A DNA stretch of 64,000 nucleotides. Source: Pseudochrobactrum kiredjianiae. Lineage in GTDB: Bacteria > Pseudomonadota > Alphaproteobacteria > Rhizobiales > Rhizobiaceae. The stretch is from contig NZ_JAUCBM010000002.1 in NCBI RefSeq assembly GCF_030362795.1, positions 1 through 64,000 on the forward strand, read 5' to 3'. This document shows positions 54,676-63,545 of the stretch, in pieces. A program made the position numbers and the translations under genes. The first letter of the stretch is position 1. The number at the start of each line of letters is the position of its first letter. A model generated the notes under the pieces. That model was not told the origin of the DNA. It was given only the letters and a program-made list of their open reading frames with translations, and made no database searches.

Positions 54676-55488
54676 ATGGATTTTGATACAATTCTTATCA
54701 CCGGCGCTGCCGGAAGGCTCGGCACCGAACTGCGCCGCGGCTTGGCACCGCTGGCACGTAAATTGCGTCTCACGGATCGTGTTGCACTCAATGATCTTCA
54801 GCCGAATGAAGAAGCCGTGATCTGCGATCTTGATGACGCTGATGCGATCATGAAACTGGCGGAAGGTGTGGATGTAATCCTGCATTTCGGCGGTGAACCG
54901 CTGGAAGTGTCTTGGGAACGTATTCTGCGCTCCAATATTCAGGGTAGCTATAATATTTATGAAGCCGCCCGTAAAAATGGTGTGAAACGCGTGATCTATG
55001 CCTCCTCCGTCCATGCCATCGGCTATCATGAACTGGAAAGCCATATTGATGCGGATGCCCCGCATCGTCCTGACAGTTTCTATGGTCTGTCCAAATGTTT
55101 TGTCGAAGACCTCGGACGGCTTTATTGGGATAAATTCGGCATTGAGACAGTCGCACTGCGCATTTTCTCTTCCTTCCCTGAACCGGCAGACCGCCGCATG
55201 TTATGGTCATGGCTGTCATTTGATGATTGCGTGCGTCTCGTTTCCGCCGCGCTCACTGCACCGCGTGTCGGCTTTACCGTCAGTTTCGGCATGTCGGATA
55301 ATTGCGTGTCGCCGGTCGATAACAGCAAGGCAAGCCATCTCGGTTATCAGCCGCAGGATAATACGGAAAGCTATCGTGCCGCTGTCGAAAGCCGCACCAA
55401 GCGCTCCGATCCATATGCACCAGCAACCCGCTATCTCGGCGGCTGGTTCGTCGATATCGGCCATCCTGATGATGAGGTGAAATCATGA
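54676..55488 (+). CDS. NAD-dependent epimerase/dehydratase, uronate dehydrogenase-like
   Basis: A 270-residue extended SDR. ITGAAGRLGTELR is near 9-21, the Ser in YASSVHAIGYHE near 112, and the catalytic YGLSK near 137-141. The layout and NEEAVICDLDDADA resemble uronate dehydrogenase of Agrobacterium/Pseudomonas, which oxidises uronates to aldarolactones. A hexuronate does not fit HyuAB, so here it may oxidise another polyol or sugar-like compound. It is followed by the FAD oxidase gene with an ATGA overlap. Confidence 0.85.
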   Translation: MDFDTILITGAAGRLGTELRRGLAPLARKLRLTDRVALNDLQPNEEAVICDLDDADAIMKLAEGVDVILHFGGEPLEVSWERILRSNIQGSYNIYEAARKNGVKRVIYASSVHAIGYHELESHIDADAPHRPDSFYGLSKCFVEDLGRLYWDKFGIETVALRIFSSFPEPADRRMLWSWLSFDDCVRLVSAALTAPRVGFTVSFGMSDNCVSPVDNSKASHLGYQPQDNTESYRAAVESRTKRSDPYAPATRYLGGWFVDIGHPDDEVKS

Positions 55489-56690
55489 AACAACATTATG
55501 ATGTCGTGATTATCGGCGGCGCGGTCATCGGTTCTTCGGTCGCTTATTTTCTGTCACAGAACCCTGATTTTAACGGTTCAATCCTCGTTGTGGAACGCGA
55601 TCCGACCTATGTGCGCGCGGCCACCTCGCTGTCGTCCTCTTCGATCCGCAACCAGTTTTCCAATCCGATTAATGTGGAAATCAGTCGTTTCGGCACAGAA
55701 TTTATCCGCAATTTTGCGGAGGTGATGCAAGTTGCCGGTGACAAGCCGGATCTGCAATTCCATGAAGGCGGTTATCTGTTCCTCGCCAATACGTCGGATC
55801 AGGTGCAGACTTTGCGTGAAAATCACGAAGTGCAAATCGCCTGCGGCGCTGATGTTGTGCTGTGGGATCGTGAGGAACTGAGCCGTGCTTTCCCGCACCT
55901 CAATACTGACGATATTCTGCTGGCCTCCTATGGCCGCTCCGGTGAAGGCTGGTTCAACAATACCGGCCTGATGTATGGATTCAAGAATAAAGCCCGTGAA
56001 CTCGGTGCCGATTATATCACCGATGAAGTGGTGGCCATTCACCGTGACAATAATCGTGTCACCGGTGTGGAACTGAAGTCCGGCCAGACGATTTCGGCGG
56101 GTATAATCGTCAATGCATCTGGTGTCAGTGCGGCTTTGACCGCACGTATGGCAGGGCTGGACGTGCCGATTGAGCCACGCAAACGCACATTGTTTGTCTA
56201 TGACTGCGCCCAAACACCGGAAGGCAGTGCCACAGTCAATGGCGGCCGCCTGCCGTTGATGATTGATCCGAGCGGCGTTTTCTGCCGTCCAGAAGGCCGT
56301 TTCTTCTTGACTGGTTGCCCACCGGTAGAAGACCCAGCAGTCGATTGGGATGATTTCACGCCGCGCTATGAAGAGTTTGAAGATATCATCTGGCCAGCGC
56401 TCGCAGAACGCTCACCGGCTTTTGAGGCAATCAAAGTCGTCAACCAATGGGCGGGGCATTATGATTTCAACGTGCTGGATCATAACCTAATCGTCGGCCG
56501 TCATCCTGAGGTGGAAAACTTCATCTATGCCAATGGTTTTTCCGGCCACGGCTTGCAGCAAGGTCCGGCAACAGGACGCGCTGTGTCCGAGCTGATCACC
56601 TATAATGCGTTCCGCACGCTTGATCTCTCAGAGGTCGGTTATGAGCGCGTGATTGCCAATAAGCCTTTCCTTGAAAAGGCTGTGATTTGA
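55485..56690 (+). CDS. FAD-dependent amino acid oxidase family protein (DAO/sarcosine oxidase type)
   Basis: A 401-residue FAD oxidoreductase. The dinucleotide motif VVIIGGAVIGSSVAYFL is at 7-23, an inner VNASGVSA near 204, and NFIYANGFSGHGLQQGPATG near 345 closes the FAD site. Members oxidise secondary or primary amines such as sarcosine, glycine or D-amino acids. In the operon it may oxidise the amino acid freed by HyuAB. Cytosolic or membrane-associated; no signal peptide. Confidence 0.88.
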   Translation: MKQHYDVVIIGGAVIGSSVAYFLSQNPDFNGSILVVERDPTYVRAATSLSSSSIRNQFSNPINVEISRFGTEFIRNFAEVMQVAGDKPDLQFHEGGYLFLANTSDQVQTLRENHEVQIACGADVVLWDREELSRAFPHLNTDDILLASYGRSGEGWFNNTGLMYGFKNKARELGADYITDEVVAIHRDNNRVTGVELKSGQTISAGIIVNASGVSAALTARMAGLDVPIEPRKRTLFVYDCAQTPEGSATVNGGRLPLMIDPSGVFCRPEGRFFLTGCPPVEDPAVDWDDFTPRYEEFEDIIWPALAERSPAFEAIKVVNQWAGHYDFNVLDHNLIVGRHPEVENFIYANGFSGHGLQQGPATGRAVSELITYNAFRTLDLSEVGYERVIANKPFLEKAVI

Positions 56691-56771
56691 TATAAACCAT
56701 AACGAGCATAAGGGAGAGCGGAGGCAGGCAATGCATATCAGTCAGGTCACAATCAAGATTGGTTACAGACC

Positions 56772-57725
56772 ATGAATGACAGGGTGCCGCGTCTTCCCCC
56801 GCTCAATGCTTTGCGCGTCTTTCACGCGGTGATGCGCTATCGCAGTTTTCGCAAAGCGGCTGACGAATTATTTGTCAGTCCGCAAGCGGTCAGCCAGCAG
56901 ATCAAACTGCTGGAAGACACGCTGGGGATTATGCTGTTTGACCGCAAAGGCCGCATGGTTGATCCGACAGAACAGGCCATTCTGCTCGCGCATTTTGTGC
57001 AAGCCGGTTTTGACGAGTTCGCCGAAGGTGTGCGTCGTGTTACCAAGACCGGCCACCGCAATCGTATCAATGTCAATGCCAGCCCCTATTTCGCCACCCG
57101 CTATCTGATGGACCGCCTTGAGCAATTCCGCACCACAATGCCCGGTGTGGTATTGCAGCTGACCACTATGGTGGAAATCCCCGATTTTGGCCGCGATGAT
57201 ATTGATGTCTCAGTTCAATGGGGCTTTGGCGAATGGGCGGAATTTGACCAGACATTGCTGGTACGCGACCCCAAAATTATCTGCTGTGCACCGGCGCTCG
57301 CACATCGGGTGCGCAAACCGGAGGATCTGCTGAGCATGACTTTGCTGCATCCTGTTCTGGCCACCAATCTATGGCAAAAAGTTCTGCGTCACCTTGATCT
57401 GCAGGATATTGAAGCCAAAGGTGATGTGCAGTTTCAGGATGCCGCCACTATGCGCCGCGCCACTCTGGCAGGTATGGGGATGGGGTTGGTTTCAGCCATT
57501 GATGCGATTGACGATTTGCGTCAGGGACGGCTGATTGCTCCGCTTGGCATTGATGCTTTAAGCACCATGAAAGAAGAAGATATTCCGGGTTTTTATCTGG
57601 TTGTGCCGCGCGGCTACCGGCGTGTGAAAACCATTGCGGCTTTTTGCGACTGGATCAAAGGCGAAGACTGGTCAGCAATGCTGCGCCGTGAAATGGTTAC
57701 TGACGACATTCCTTACACGATATAA
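56772..57725 (+). CDS. LysR family regulator, GcvA-like
   Basis: A 317-residue LysR protein with the GcvA-type start LPPLNALRVFHAV and HTH region about 10-68 (SFRKAADELFVSPQAVSQQIKLLE). The effector domain begins near 98. It follows the HyuAB operon by 81 bases in the same direction and precedes the amino-acid transporter unit. The 30-nt element shared by both units (47960 and 58585) makes it the best candidate for their common regulator. No good ribosome site. Confidence 0.9.
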   Translation: MNDRVPRLPPLNALRVFHAVMRYRSFRKAADELFVSPQAVSQQIKLLEDTLGIMLFDRKGRMVDPTEQAILLAHFVQAGFDEFAEGVRRVTKTGHRNRINVNASPYFATRYLMDRLEQFRTTMPGVVLQLTTMVEIPDFGRDDIDVSVQWGFGEWAEFDQTLLVRDPKIICCAPALAHRVRKPEDLLSMTLLHPVLATNLWQKVLRHLDLQDIEAKGDVQFQDAATMRRATLAGMGMGLVSAIDAIDDLRQGRLIAPLGIDALSTMKEEDIPGFYLVVPRGYRRVKTIAAFCDWIKGEDWSAMLRREMVTDDIPYTI

Positions 57726-57807
57726 ATGCCCGCAATCCATTGACCAATTACCCTATATCTGCACAGTGAGGTAATCGAACAACCGCGCCTGTAAAAGTGA
57801 TTGTACT

Positions 57808-58470
57808 ATGCCAAATTCTGTCTGGGTTAGCAGCGTAATGAGTGACTCTTCAATCGGTGACAGGCAGGGTATACGGGAAAAACATTTTGGTTTGGATTGG
57901 GCACCACCAACGTTCAATCTTGGGCTTTCCCCTAAGCGTATTTTCGAAGCTCACTTACGTCATCGGAAAGGGGAAAAACTTGAACGTACTGATTTTCCGG
58001 AAGCGATGTATATCTTTGCTGAGGGGAATTGGAAGCGCTGTGGTGATTTGTTCACTGCGGGCACTTTTTACGCAATAAAAGGCAAATTAGCTGAAGTTTT
58101 AAAAAACTTTGATCTCGGTGAAGGTGGGCTGATCGAGTTTCCGATTTATGCGGCGGATAAAACAACGCAACTGCCCGGCCCTTTTTATTTGCTGAATTTT
58201 GGTGCGATCAAAGATAGTTTTGTTCCTTCCAAAAGCAAGAAACTGTACTCACGCCGGACAGTTGAAAATGACGGCTATGAACGTTGGGCGACGTATAGAC
58301 TGGAAGATGGTGATATTGCGGTAACAGCAGCAGCCCTTGGAGGCGCGGATTTATGGTTCGAACGAAAACTTGAATTCAAGATTTTCATGAGTGGGAGACT
58401 GCATGATGCCATTCTTGCTGCAAAAGTGAAAACAAAATTTCAATTCGCAAAAGCACAAATTATCGACTGA
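57808..58470 (+). CDS. Imm11/DUF1629-like protein, possible orphan immunity protein
   Basis: A 220-residue soluble protein. The C-terminal half (GADLWFERKLEFKIFMSGRLHDAILAA) resembles the DUF1629/Imm11 family, immunity proteins of polymorphic toxin systems. The ascription is from memory of the family pattern and moderate. No toxin, T6SS or Rhs gene is near; flanking genes are metabolic and on the same strand. The start could also be the ATG at 57838. Confidence 0.6.
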   Translation: MPNSVWVSSVMSDSSIGDRQGIREKHFGLDWAPPTFNLGLSPKRIFEAHLRHRKGEKLERTDFPEAMYIFAEGNWKRCGDLFTAGTFYAIKGKLAEVLKNFDLGEGGLIEFPIYAADKTTQLPGPFYLLNFGAIKDSFVPSKSKKLYSRRTVENDGYERWATYRLEDGDIAVTAAALGGADLWFERKLEFKIFMSGRLHDAILAAKVKTKFQFAKAQIID

Positions 58471-58584
58471 TCTGCTACAGACCAGCCTCTGACAACACTC
58501 TTTCATGCAAAACTGACTTTGCAAGGCATAAGCACGAACAGGCCTGCTTCTGCAAAATTTCCGTTTCACCCTATTATCAAGAAA

Positions 58585-58614
58585 ATCTTGTCGTTTAGCC
58601 ACTTTTCTTGATTT
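58585..58614. promoter_or_regulatory. Shared regulatory element, copy 2
   Basis: This 30-nt sequence matches 47960-47989 at 25 of 30 positions, with both flanks (ATCTTGTCG and TTTTCTTGATTT) fully conserved. It lies 154-183 bases before the ATPase ATG of the amino-acid transporter operon. An extra CAAGA just left of it (58578-58582) makes an inverted pair with TCTTG. Confidence 0.7.
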
Positions 58615-58695
58615 GGTACGCGCGTCCTGCACGGCACACTGGCCTCAGTACGGAACGGCGTAAACAATTGCAAAAATAACAACAGCTTTACCAGC

Positions 58696-58755
58696 CACCG
58701 CCGCTCCGAGGGGTAACACATTTCAGTGCCGTTCAGGTTTCATCCGGCGGCGGTG
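58696..58755 (+). other. Leader stem near the transporter start
   Basis: CACCGCCG (58696-58703) pairs with CGGCGGTG (58748-58755) across a 44-base loop, the right arm ending 3 bases before the GGAAAAGG ribosome site. It could modulate translation. No known regulatory RNA class is recognised. Confidence 0.35.
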
Positions 58756-58767
58756 ACGGAAAAGGCA

Positions 58768-59538
58768 ATGCAGCAGACACAAAATCACATCAAACCACTG
58801 GTGCACGTGGAAGCGCTTGAGAAAAACTTCGGCTCACTCTCGGTTCTCAAGAGCGTAAGCCTGAGCGTGCAACCAGGCGGCGTATTGGCGATTATCGGCC
58901 CCAGCGGCTCCGGTAAAAGCACATTGCTTCGTTGCCTCAATTATCTGGAAATACCCGATAAAGGCCGTATCACACTGGGTGATATGGAACTGATCGCTGA
59001 AAAACATCCGTCACAAAAGCAAATTCTCGATTTACGCCGCTCAGCCGGAATGGTGTTTCAGTCCTTCAATTTGTTCCCGCATATGAGCGTATTGCAGAAT
59101 GTTTCGCTCGCGCAAAAACGTGTTCTTGGTCGCTCACAGCAAGAGGCTGATGAACGTTCCATTGAACTGCTCAAACGTGTGGGTTTGGATTCCAAGGCGG
59201 CAGAATATCCGCACCGTTGCTCCGGAGGCCAGCAGCAGCGCATCGCCATTGCCCGTGCGCTGGCGCTGAACCCGAAAATCATGCTGTTTGACGAGCCTAC
59301 CTCGGCACTTGACCCCGAACTTGGCTTAGAGGTACTCGCCGTCATGCGTGAGCTGGCGCAAGATGGCATGACGATGATTGTTGTCACCCATGAAATGCAT
59401 TTTGCTGAGAGCGTTTCCGACCATGTAATGATTATGGCCGATGGTAACATCATTGAATCCGGCATCAGTAAAGACGTTATGCGCGATCCGCAGACGGAAC
59501 GCGCACGCCGGTTTCTGCATGCGGTGAGAGATCGCTGA
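58768..59538 (+). CDS. Polar amino acid ABC transporter ATP-binding protein, GlnQ/HisP type
   Basis: A 256-residue ATPase. Walker A GPSGSGKST, Q-loop FQSFNLFPHM, signature CSGGQQQR, Walker B MLFDEPTSALDPE and VVTHEMHFA are intact. The ATG at 58768 has GGAAAAGG upstream; a longer reading from 58726 has weaker support and overlaps the leader stem. It energises uptake with the two permeases that follow, overlapped by one base. Substrate probably an amino acid or related compound degraded by the HyuAB operon. Confidence 0.92.
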   Translation: MQQTQNHIKPLVHVEALEKNFGSLSVLKSVSLSVQPGGVLAIIGPSGSGKSTLLRCLNYLEIPDKGRITLGDMELIAEKHPSQKQILDLRRSAGMVFQSFNLFPHMSVLQNVSLAQKRVLGRSQQEADERSIELLKRVGLDSKAAEYPHRCSGGQQQRIAIARALALNPKIMLFDEPTSALDPELGLEVLAVMRELAQDGMTMIVVTHEMHFAESVSDHVMIMADGNIIESGISKDVMRDPQTERARRFLHAVRDR

Positions 59539-60179
59539 TGCAGGACATAATTCTCAATATCATCAGGGGATTGCCATCAACCATTAGTTTGACGATTGCA
59601 GCCCTGTCTATCGGTCTAGTATTGGGTGTGCCGCTGATGCTGGCACGGATATCCAAACATTTCTGGCTGCGTCTGACAGCAATGGCGCTGATTACTTTTG
59701 TGCGCAGCATTCCGCCGATTGTCTGGCTGTTTGTTATCTTTTTCGGGCTCGGCAGTGGTTATCTTCGTGTTGCACCGTTCCCTGCGGCGGTTGTCGGTCT
59801 TGGGTTGATTGCGGCGGCCTATATGGCTGAAATTTATCGGGGTGCGCTTTTGTCCATTCATCGCGGACAGTGGGAGGGTGCTGCAGCGCTCGGCATGCAT
59901 CCTTTCCGCATGTGGATTGATGTGATTATGCCCCAGCTTATCCGTGTCGCTCTGCCCGCAATGGCAACCTATGCCATAGGATTGCTGAAAGATTCTGCCA
60001 TTGCCTCCACAATCGGCGTTGCCGAGCTAACCTTCTATGCCAATCAATCTTCGATGGCGACCTATCGTGGCCTTGAGGTCTTCAGCTTCGTTGCCCTGCT
60101 CTATATCGCTCTCAGCCTGCCGGTTGCATGGATGTCCCGCAGCATTGATGCAAATATGCGAAAGAAGGTGTCACGATGA
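59538..60179 (+). CDS. Polar amino acid ABC transporter permease (first)
   Basis: A 213-residue HisM/GlnP-type permease with about five hydrophobic segments. TFVRSIPPIVWLF (about 54-66) and the coupling loop QWEGAAALGMHPFRMWIDVIMPQ (about 113-135, EGAxxLG motif) are typical. Overlaps by one base with the ATPase and by four with the second permease. Confidence 0.92.
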   Translation: MQDIILNIIRGLPSTISLTIAALSIGLVLGVPLMLARISKHFWLRLTAMALITFVRSIPPIVWLFVIFFGLGSGYLRVAPFPAAVVGLGLIAAAYMAEIYRGALLSIHRGQWEGAAALGMHPFRMWIDVIMPQLIRVALPAMATYAIGLLKDSAIASTIGVAELTFYANQSSMATYRGLEVFSFVALLYIALSLPVAWMSRSIDANMRKKVSR

Positions 60180-60829
60180 TCTCTGTTTTAGCTGAGCAAT
60201 TTCATAACTGGCTCCCGCAAATGCTTGGCGGCTTACGTATCAGCCTAATCGTCACCGGCATGAGCCTGCTGATTGGTATTCCGCTGGGTTTTTTTCTCTC
60301 GCTCGGTGTGATGTCAAAGGTGAAGCCAACTCGCTGGGCAGCACTTACACTTGTTGAGGTCGGGCGTGGCGCACCATCTTTGGTATTGCTGCAATTTGCT
60401 TATTTCGGCCTGCCTACAGCCGGTCTGACGCTGACCTCATGGTCTGCCAGTATTTTGGCACTGAGTTGGACAACAGGCGCTTATACCAGTGAAATCATCC
60501 GTGCCGGTTTGCAATCTGTGCCTGCAGGTCAGCGGGAAGCTGCTGAAGCTATTGGCCTGACAAAACTCGATATGATGCGCTTTATCGTTGTGCCGCAAGG
60601 ATTGCGTATCGCCATTCCGGCCTTACTCGGTTTTGCAATTTTGATTTTTCAGACCACATCGCTCTGCTTTGCCATTGCGCTGCCGGAGCTGACAGCCCGC
60701 GCCTATGAAATCGGCACCAACACATTCCAATATCTGCCGGCTCTTGTACTGGCCGGTCTGCTTTATCTGCTCATTTGTATTCCGGCGACAATGATCGTCG
60801 GTTTTATCGAAGCGCGTGCACAACATTAA
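60176..60829 (+). CDS. Polar amino acid ABC transporter permease (second)
   Basis: A 217-residue HisQ/GlnP-type permease. GAPSLVLLQFAYFGLP near 63 and the loop GQREAAEAIGLTKLDMMRFIVVPQ (about 117-140) are visible. It forms the heterodimeric channel with the preceding permease. The binding-protein gene follows after 24 bases. Confidence 0.92.
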   Translation: MISVLAEQFHNWLPQMLGGLRISLIVTGMSLLIGIPLGFFLSLGVMSKVKPTRWAALTLVEVGRGAPSLVLLQFAYFGLPTAGLTLTSWSASILALSWTTGAYTSEIIRAGLQSVPAGQREAAEAIGLTKLDMMRFIVVPQGLRIAIPALLGFAILIFQTTSLCFAIALPELTARAYEIGTNTFQYLPALVLAGLLYLLICIPATMIVGFIEARAQH

Positions 60830-60853
60830 TCAAAACACTAAAGGGGAAAAAGC

Positions 60854-61684
60854 ATGAAAAAACATATCACTCTGACCATTGCAGCGGCTCTGGGCACTAC
60901 GATGCTGGCCTCGGCAGCATTTGCACAAGATTGCACACCGCAGCATAAAATCACGACTGTTGAAGCTGGTTTTCTGACAATTGCTGCACCAACCTTCCCG
61001 CCTTTCTCCATTCCAAAAGGAGAGCATGATCTGACCGGTGTTGATGGTGAAATCGTTAAAGAAATCGCCGCCAAAGAATGCCTGAAAATCAAGGTAGCAG
61101 CCGTAGAATATGCGACAGCGATTCCGTTTGTGGTCTCTGGCCGTGCGGATATTGCCATTGGCAATTATTATCGCACCGATGAACGCCAGAAAGCCGTAAA
61201 CCTCTCCGCACCGCTATACTTAGATGAAATGGGACTTTACTCCAAAGATGGCGTAACCACAGTGACCCAGCTCGAAGGCCGCAATGTCGGCACCGTGCAG
61301 GGCTATCTCTGGGTCAATGAACTCAAAGCCATTCTCGGCGATAAACTCAGCCTCTATAATAACTATGTTGCGCTCTATCAGGATCTGGAAGCCGGACGCA
61401 TTGAAATCGCTGTTGACGGTGTTGCTGTTGGCACTGCGGCACAGCAGGGCGGCGCATTGAAAGGTATCCAGATCAAGGTTGCGGGCAAAGATGAGCGCGT
61501 ACAAAGCTCCGTCTATCCTGCACAGGCTGGACTGCCACTGTCCAAAAACAATCCGGACCTGCTGGTTGCCGCCGATGATGTTGTAAAAGAACTGCATAAA
61601 TCAGGCCGTATGGTTGAAATTCTGAAAGAATTCGGCCTGCCGGAAAGTGCTGCTGATGTTGGTGAAGCCCGCCTGATCAAATAA
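60854..61684 (+). CDS. Amino acid ABC transporter substrate-binding protein, family 3
   Basis: A 276-residue periplasmic protein with a signal peptide (cut at AFA-QD, residue 24). The mature protein has the family 3 layout: FPPFS and VDGEIVKEIAAKE in lobe 1, SGRADIAIGNYYRTDERQK and the hinge GTVQGYLW. It contains two Cys near the mature start region (DC and KEC) that could form a disulfide. The AAAGGGG site precedes the ATG. Ligand unknown; linked to HyuAB by the shared promoter element. Confidence 0.92.
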   Translation: MKKHITLTIAAALGTTMLASAAFAQDCTPQHKITTVEAGFLTIAAPTFPPFSIPKGEHDLTGVDGEIVKEIAAKECLKIKVAAVEYATAIPFVVSGRADIAIGNYYRTDERQKAVNLSAPLYLDEMGLYSKDGVTTVTQLEGRNVGTVQGYLWVNELKAILGDKLSLYNNYVALYQDLEAGRIEIAVDGVAVGTAAQQGGALKGIQIKVAGKDERVQSSVYPAQAGLPLSKNNPDLLVAADDVVKELHKSGRMVEILKEFGLPESAADVGEARLIK

Positions 61685-61699
61685 GCGTCACGCTACTTG

Positions 61700-61729
61700 G
61701 CTCCCCTGCCCCTTCATAAGCAGGGGAGC
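61700..61729 (+). terminator. Terminator after the amino-acid transporter operon
   Basis: GCTCCCCTGC (61700-61709) pairs with GCAGGGGAGC (61720-61729), a 10-bp perfect G/C-rich stem with a 10-base loop, 15 bases after the binding-protein stop. Only a short T-rich tail follows. Confidence 0.8.
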
Positions 61730-61938
61730 ACTATAGATTTCAGCCATTTTCTTCAAAGGGTTGGTACATTCACAACCAGTCGTTTTTTCAGTCCCCGACT
61801 GCCTGACCGGCCTTACCTTGTATCACCGGCTTATTCCCGTTAATAAAGCCGCAGATGTTTATGATGAGTTTGAAATTATGCCGGTTCTCCAACAAGATAT
61901 AACGCCTGCATTCTGGCAAATCACGAAAGCCACAGCCA

Positions 61939-62838
61939 ATGCTTGAGCGCCAACATCTTGCAATCCTGTTTGAAGTTGACAGGTTAGGAAGTGTCACGGC
62001 CGCCGCGCGTCAGCTCAACCTGACACAATCGGCACTGAGCCATGCTATCCGCAAGTTGGAAGAGCGCTGCGGTGCAGCCTTGTGGGAAAAAGACGGGCGC
62101 CAATTGCGTCTCACGCAGGCCGGTGAATATCTGCTCAAACTCTCCAAACGAATTTTGCCGCAAATGGAACGCGCCGAACAGGTTCTGGCCGATATCCGTG
62201 CCGGACAACGCGGCGCATTGGTGATCGGCATGGAGTGCCATCCGTGTCATCAATGGCTGATGCGGGTGATGCAGCCTTATTTAGCGGCATGGCCGGATGT
62301 GGATATTGACCTCAAAACCGCTTTTCATACGGGTGGAGTGGCTGATCTTTTATCCCATGATATTGATATTCTGATAACACCCGACCCCTATGAAACACGC
62401 CATATTCATTTTACGCCGGTGTTCGCCTATGAACTTGTGCTGGCAGTGCCGGAACATCACCCGCTAGCGAAAACTGATTTTGCCCGCCCGCAGGATTTAT
62501 TGTCCGAGACTCTGATTACCTATCCAATCGAGCCGGAAAGACTGGATATATTTACCCAGTTCCTGCTGCCGCACCATTGTTATCCCTACCGCCACCGCAC
62601 AGTTGAAACCACGGAAATGATGCTGCAACTGGTGGCCGCCGGACGTGGGATCAGTGCGATACCGGACTGGCTGCTGCGAGGAAACTCGGAAGAACTGAAT
62701 ATCAGAACAGTCCGTATCGGTCAGAGCGGCATCCATAAAAACATTCATTTAGGTATCCGAACCGGTGAGGACAGCACTGATTATATTGCAGGCTTTCTCA
62801 AGACCTCCAAAGAAACAAAAGTCCTGAAAGTTCGCTGA
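61939..62838 (+). CDS. metR: LysR family regulator, MetR-like
   Basis: A 299-residue LysR protein whose whole length follows E. coli MetR: LERQHLAILFEVDRLGSVTAAARQLN, TQSALSHAIRKLE, the effector start GMECHPCHQWLMRVM, HFTPVFAYELVLAVPEHHPLA and ETLITYPIEPERLD. MetR activates methionine genes with homocysteine as co-effector. No met gene is adjacent, so its target is elsewhere or it has changed role. It converges with livF, 8 bases apart. Confidence 0.82.
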   Translation: MLERQHLAILFEVDRLGSVTAAARQLNLTQSALSHAIRKLEERCGAALWEKDGRQLRLTQAGEYLLKLSKRILPQMERAEQVLADIRAGQRGALVIGMECHPCHQWLMRVMQPYLAAWPDVDIDLKTAFHTGGVADLLSHDIDILITPDPYETRHIHFTPVFAYELVLAVPEHHPLAKTDFARPQDLLSETLITYPIEPERLDIFTQFLLPHHCYPYRHRTVETTEMMLQLVAAGRGISAIPDWLLRGNSEELNIRTVRIGQSGIHKNIHLGIRTGEDSTDYIAGFLKTSKETKVLKVR

Positions 62839-62846
62839 AAAACAAT

Positions 62847-63545
62847 TCAGGAAAGCGCCATTAACCGATCCAGCAGACCGTCCTCCTGCAACAGTGACGC
62901 GCTGTCTCCTGACCATGCCATGCGTCCGCGATCAATCACGCAGGCATAATCGGTGAGCGGCAAAATCTTACGTGCTTTCTGCTCGACAACAATCATAGAC
63001 AGACCGCCACTGACAAGTCGACCAAGACCGGCCATTACCTCATCCGCAATTACCGGCGCTAGTCCTTCCAGCGGTTCATCGAGCAATAGCAGACGCGGAT
63101 TGAGCATCAAGGCGCGGCCAATCGCCAGCATTTGCTGCTCACCGCCGGAAAGGGCATCGCCCATATTACGGCGGCGTTCCTCAAGACGGGGGAAAAACGC
63201 ATAAACCCGCTGCAATGTCCATTCACCGCGCCGTGCCGTTACGGTGAGATTTTCCTCGACACTCAGTGAACGAAAAATATTGCGTTCCTGCGGCACCCAG
63301 CCGATACCGGATGCAGCACGGTTTTCCGGCGAAAGACTGGTAATATCGCGTCCTGACACGTGGATTGAACCGCTCATATAGGTGGTTACACCAATGATGC
63401 TGTCCAGCAAGGTGGTTTTACCCGCCCCGTTGCGGCCAAGAACCGCAAGCGATTTTCCGGCTTCAAGGTTCAGACTGATATCACTCAGCACCTGTGCCCC
63501 GCCATAACCGGCAGCCAGAGCTTGAATAGTGAGCAATTCACTCAT
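62847..63545 (-). CDS. livF: Branched-chain amino acid/urea-type ABC transporter ATPase, LivF type
   Basis: A 232-residue ATPase. Walker A GRNGAGKTT, WVPQERNIF in the Q-loop, signature LSGGEQQ and Walker B LLLLDEPLEGLAP are intact and characteristic of LivF/UrtE. Its ATG overlaps the stop of the LivG-type gene by 4 bases. The genes for permeases and binding protein lie outside the right edge. Substrate unknown. Confidence 0.93.
   Translation of the reverse strand: MSELLTIQALAAGYGGAQVLSDISLNLEAGKSLAVLGRNGAGKTTLLDSIIGVTTYMSGSIHVSGRDITSLSPENRAASGIGWVPQERNIFRSLSVEENLTVTARRGEWTLQRVYAFFPRLEERRRNMGDALSGGEQQMLAIGRALMLNPRLLLLDEPLEGLAPVIADEVMAGLGRLVSGGLSMIVVEQKARKILPLTDYACVIDRGRMAWSGDSASLLQEDGLLDRLMALS

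Noticed and set aside
61761-61946. A 61-codon frame before the MetR-like gene
   Set aside because: No ribosome site, no similarity that I recognise, and it overlaps the start of the regulator. Chance frame in intergenic DNA.
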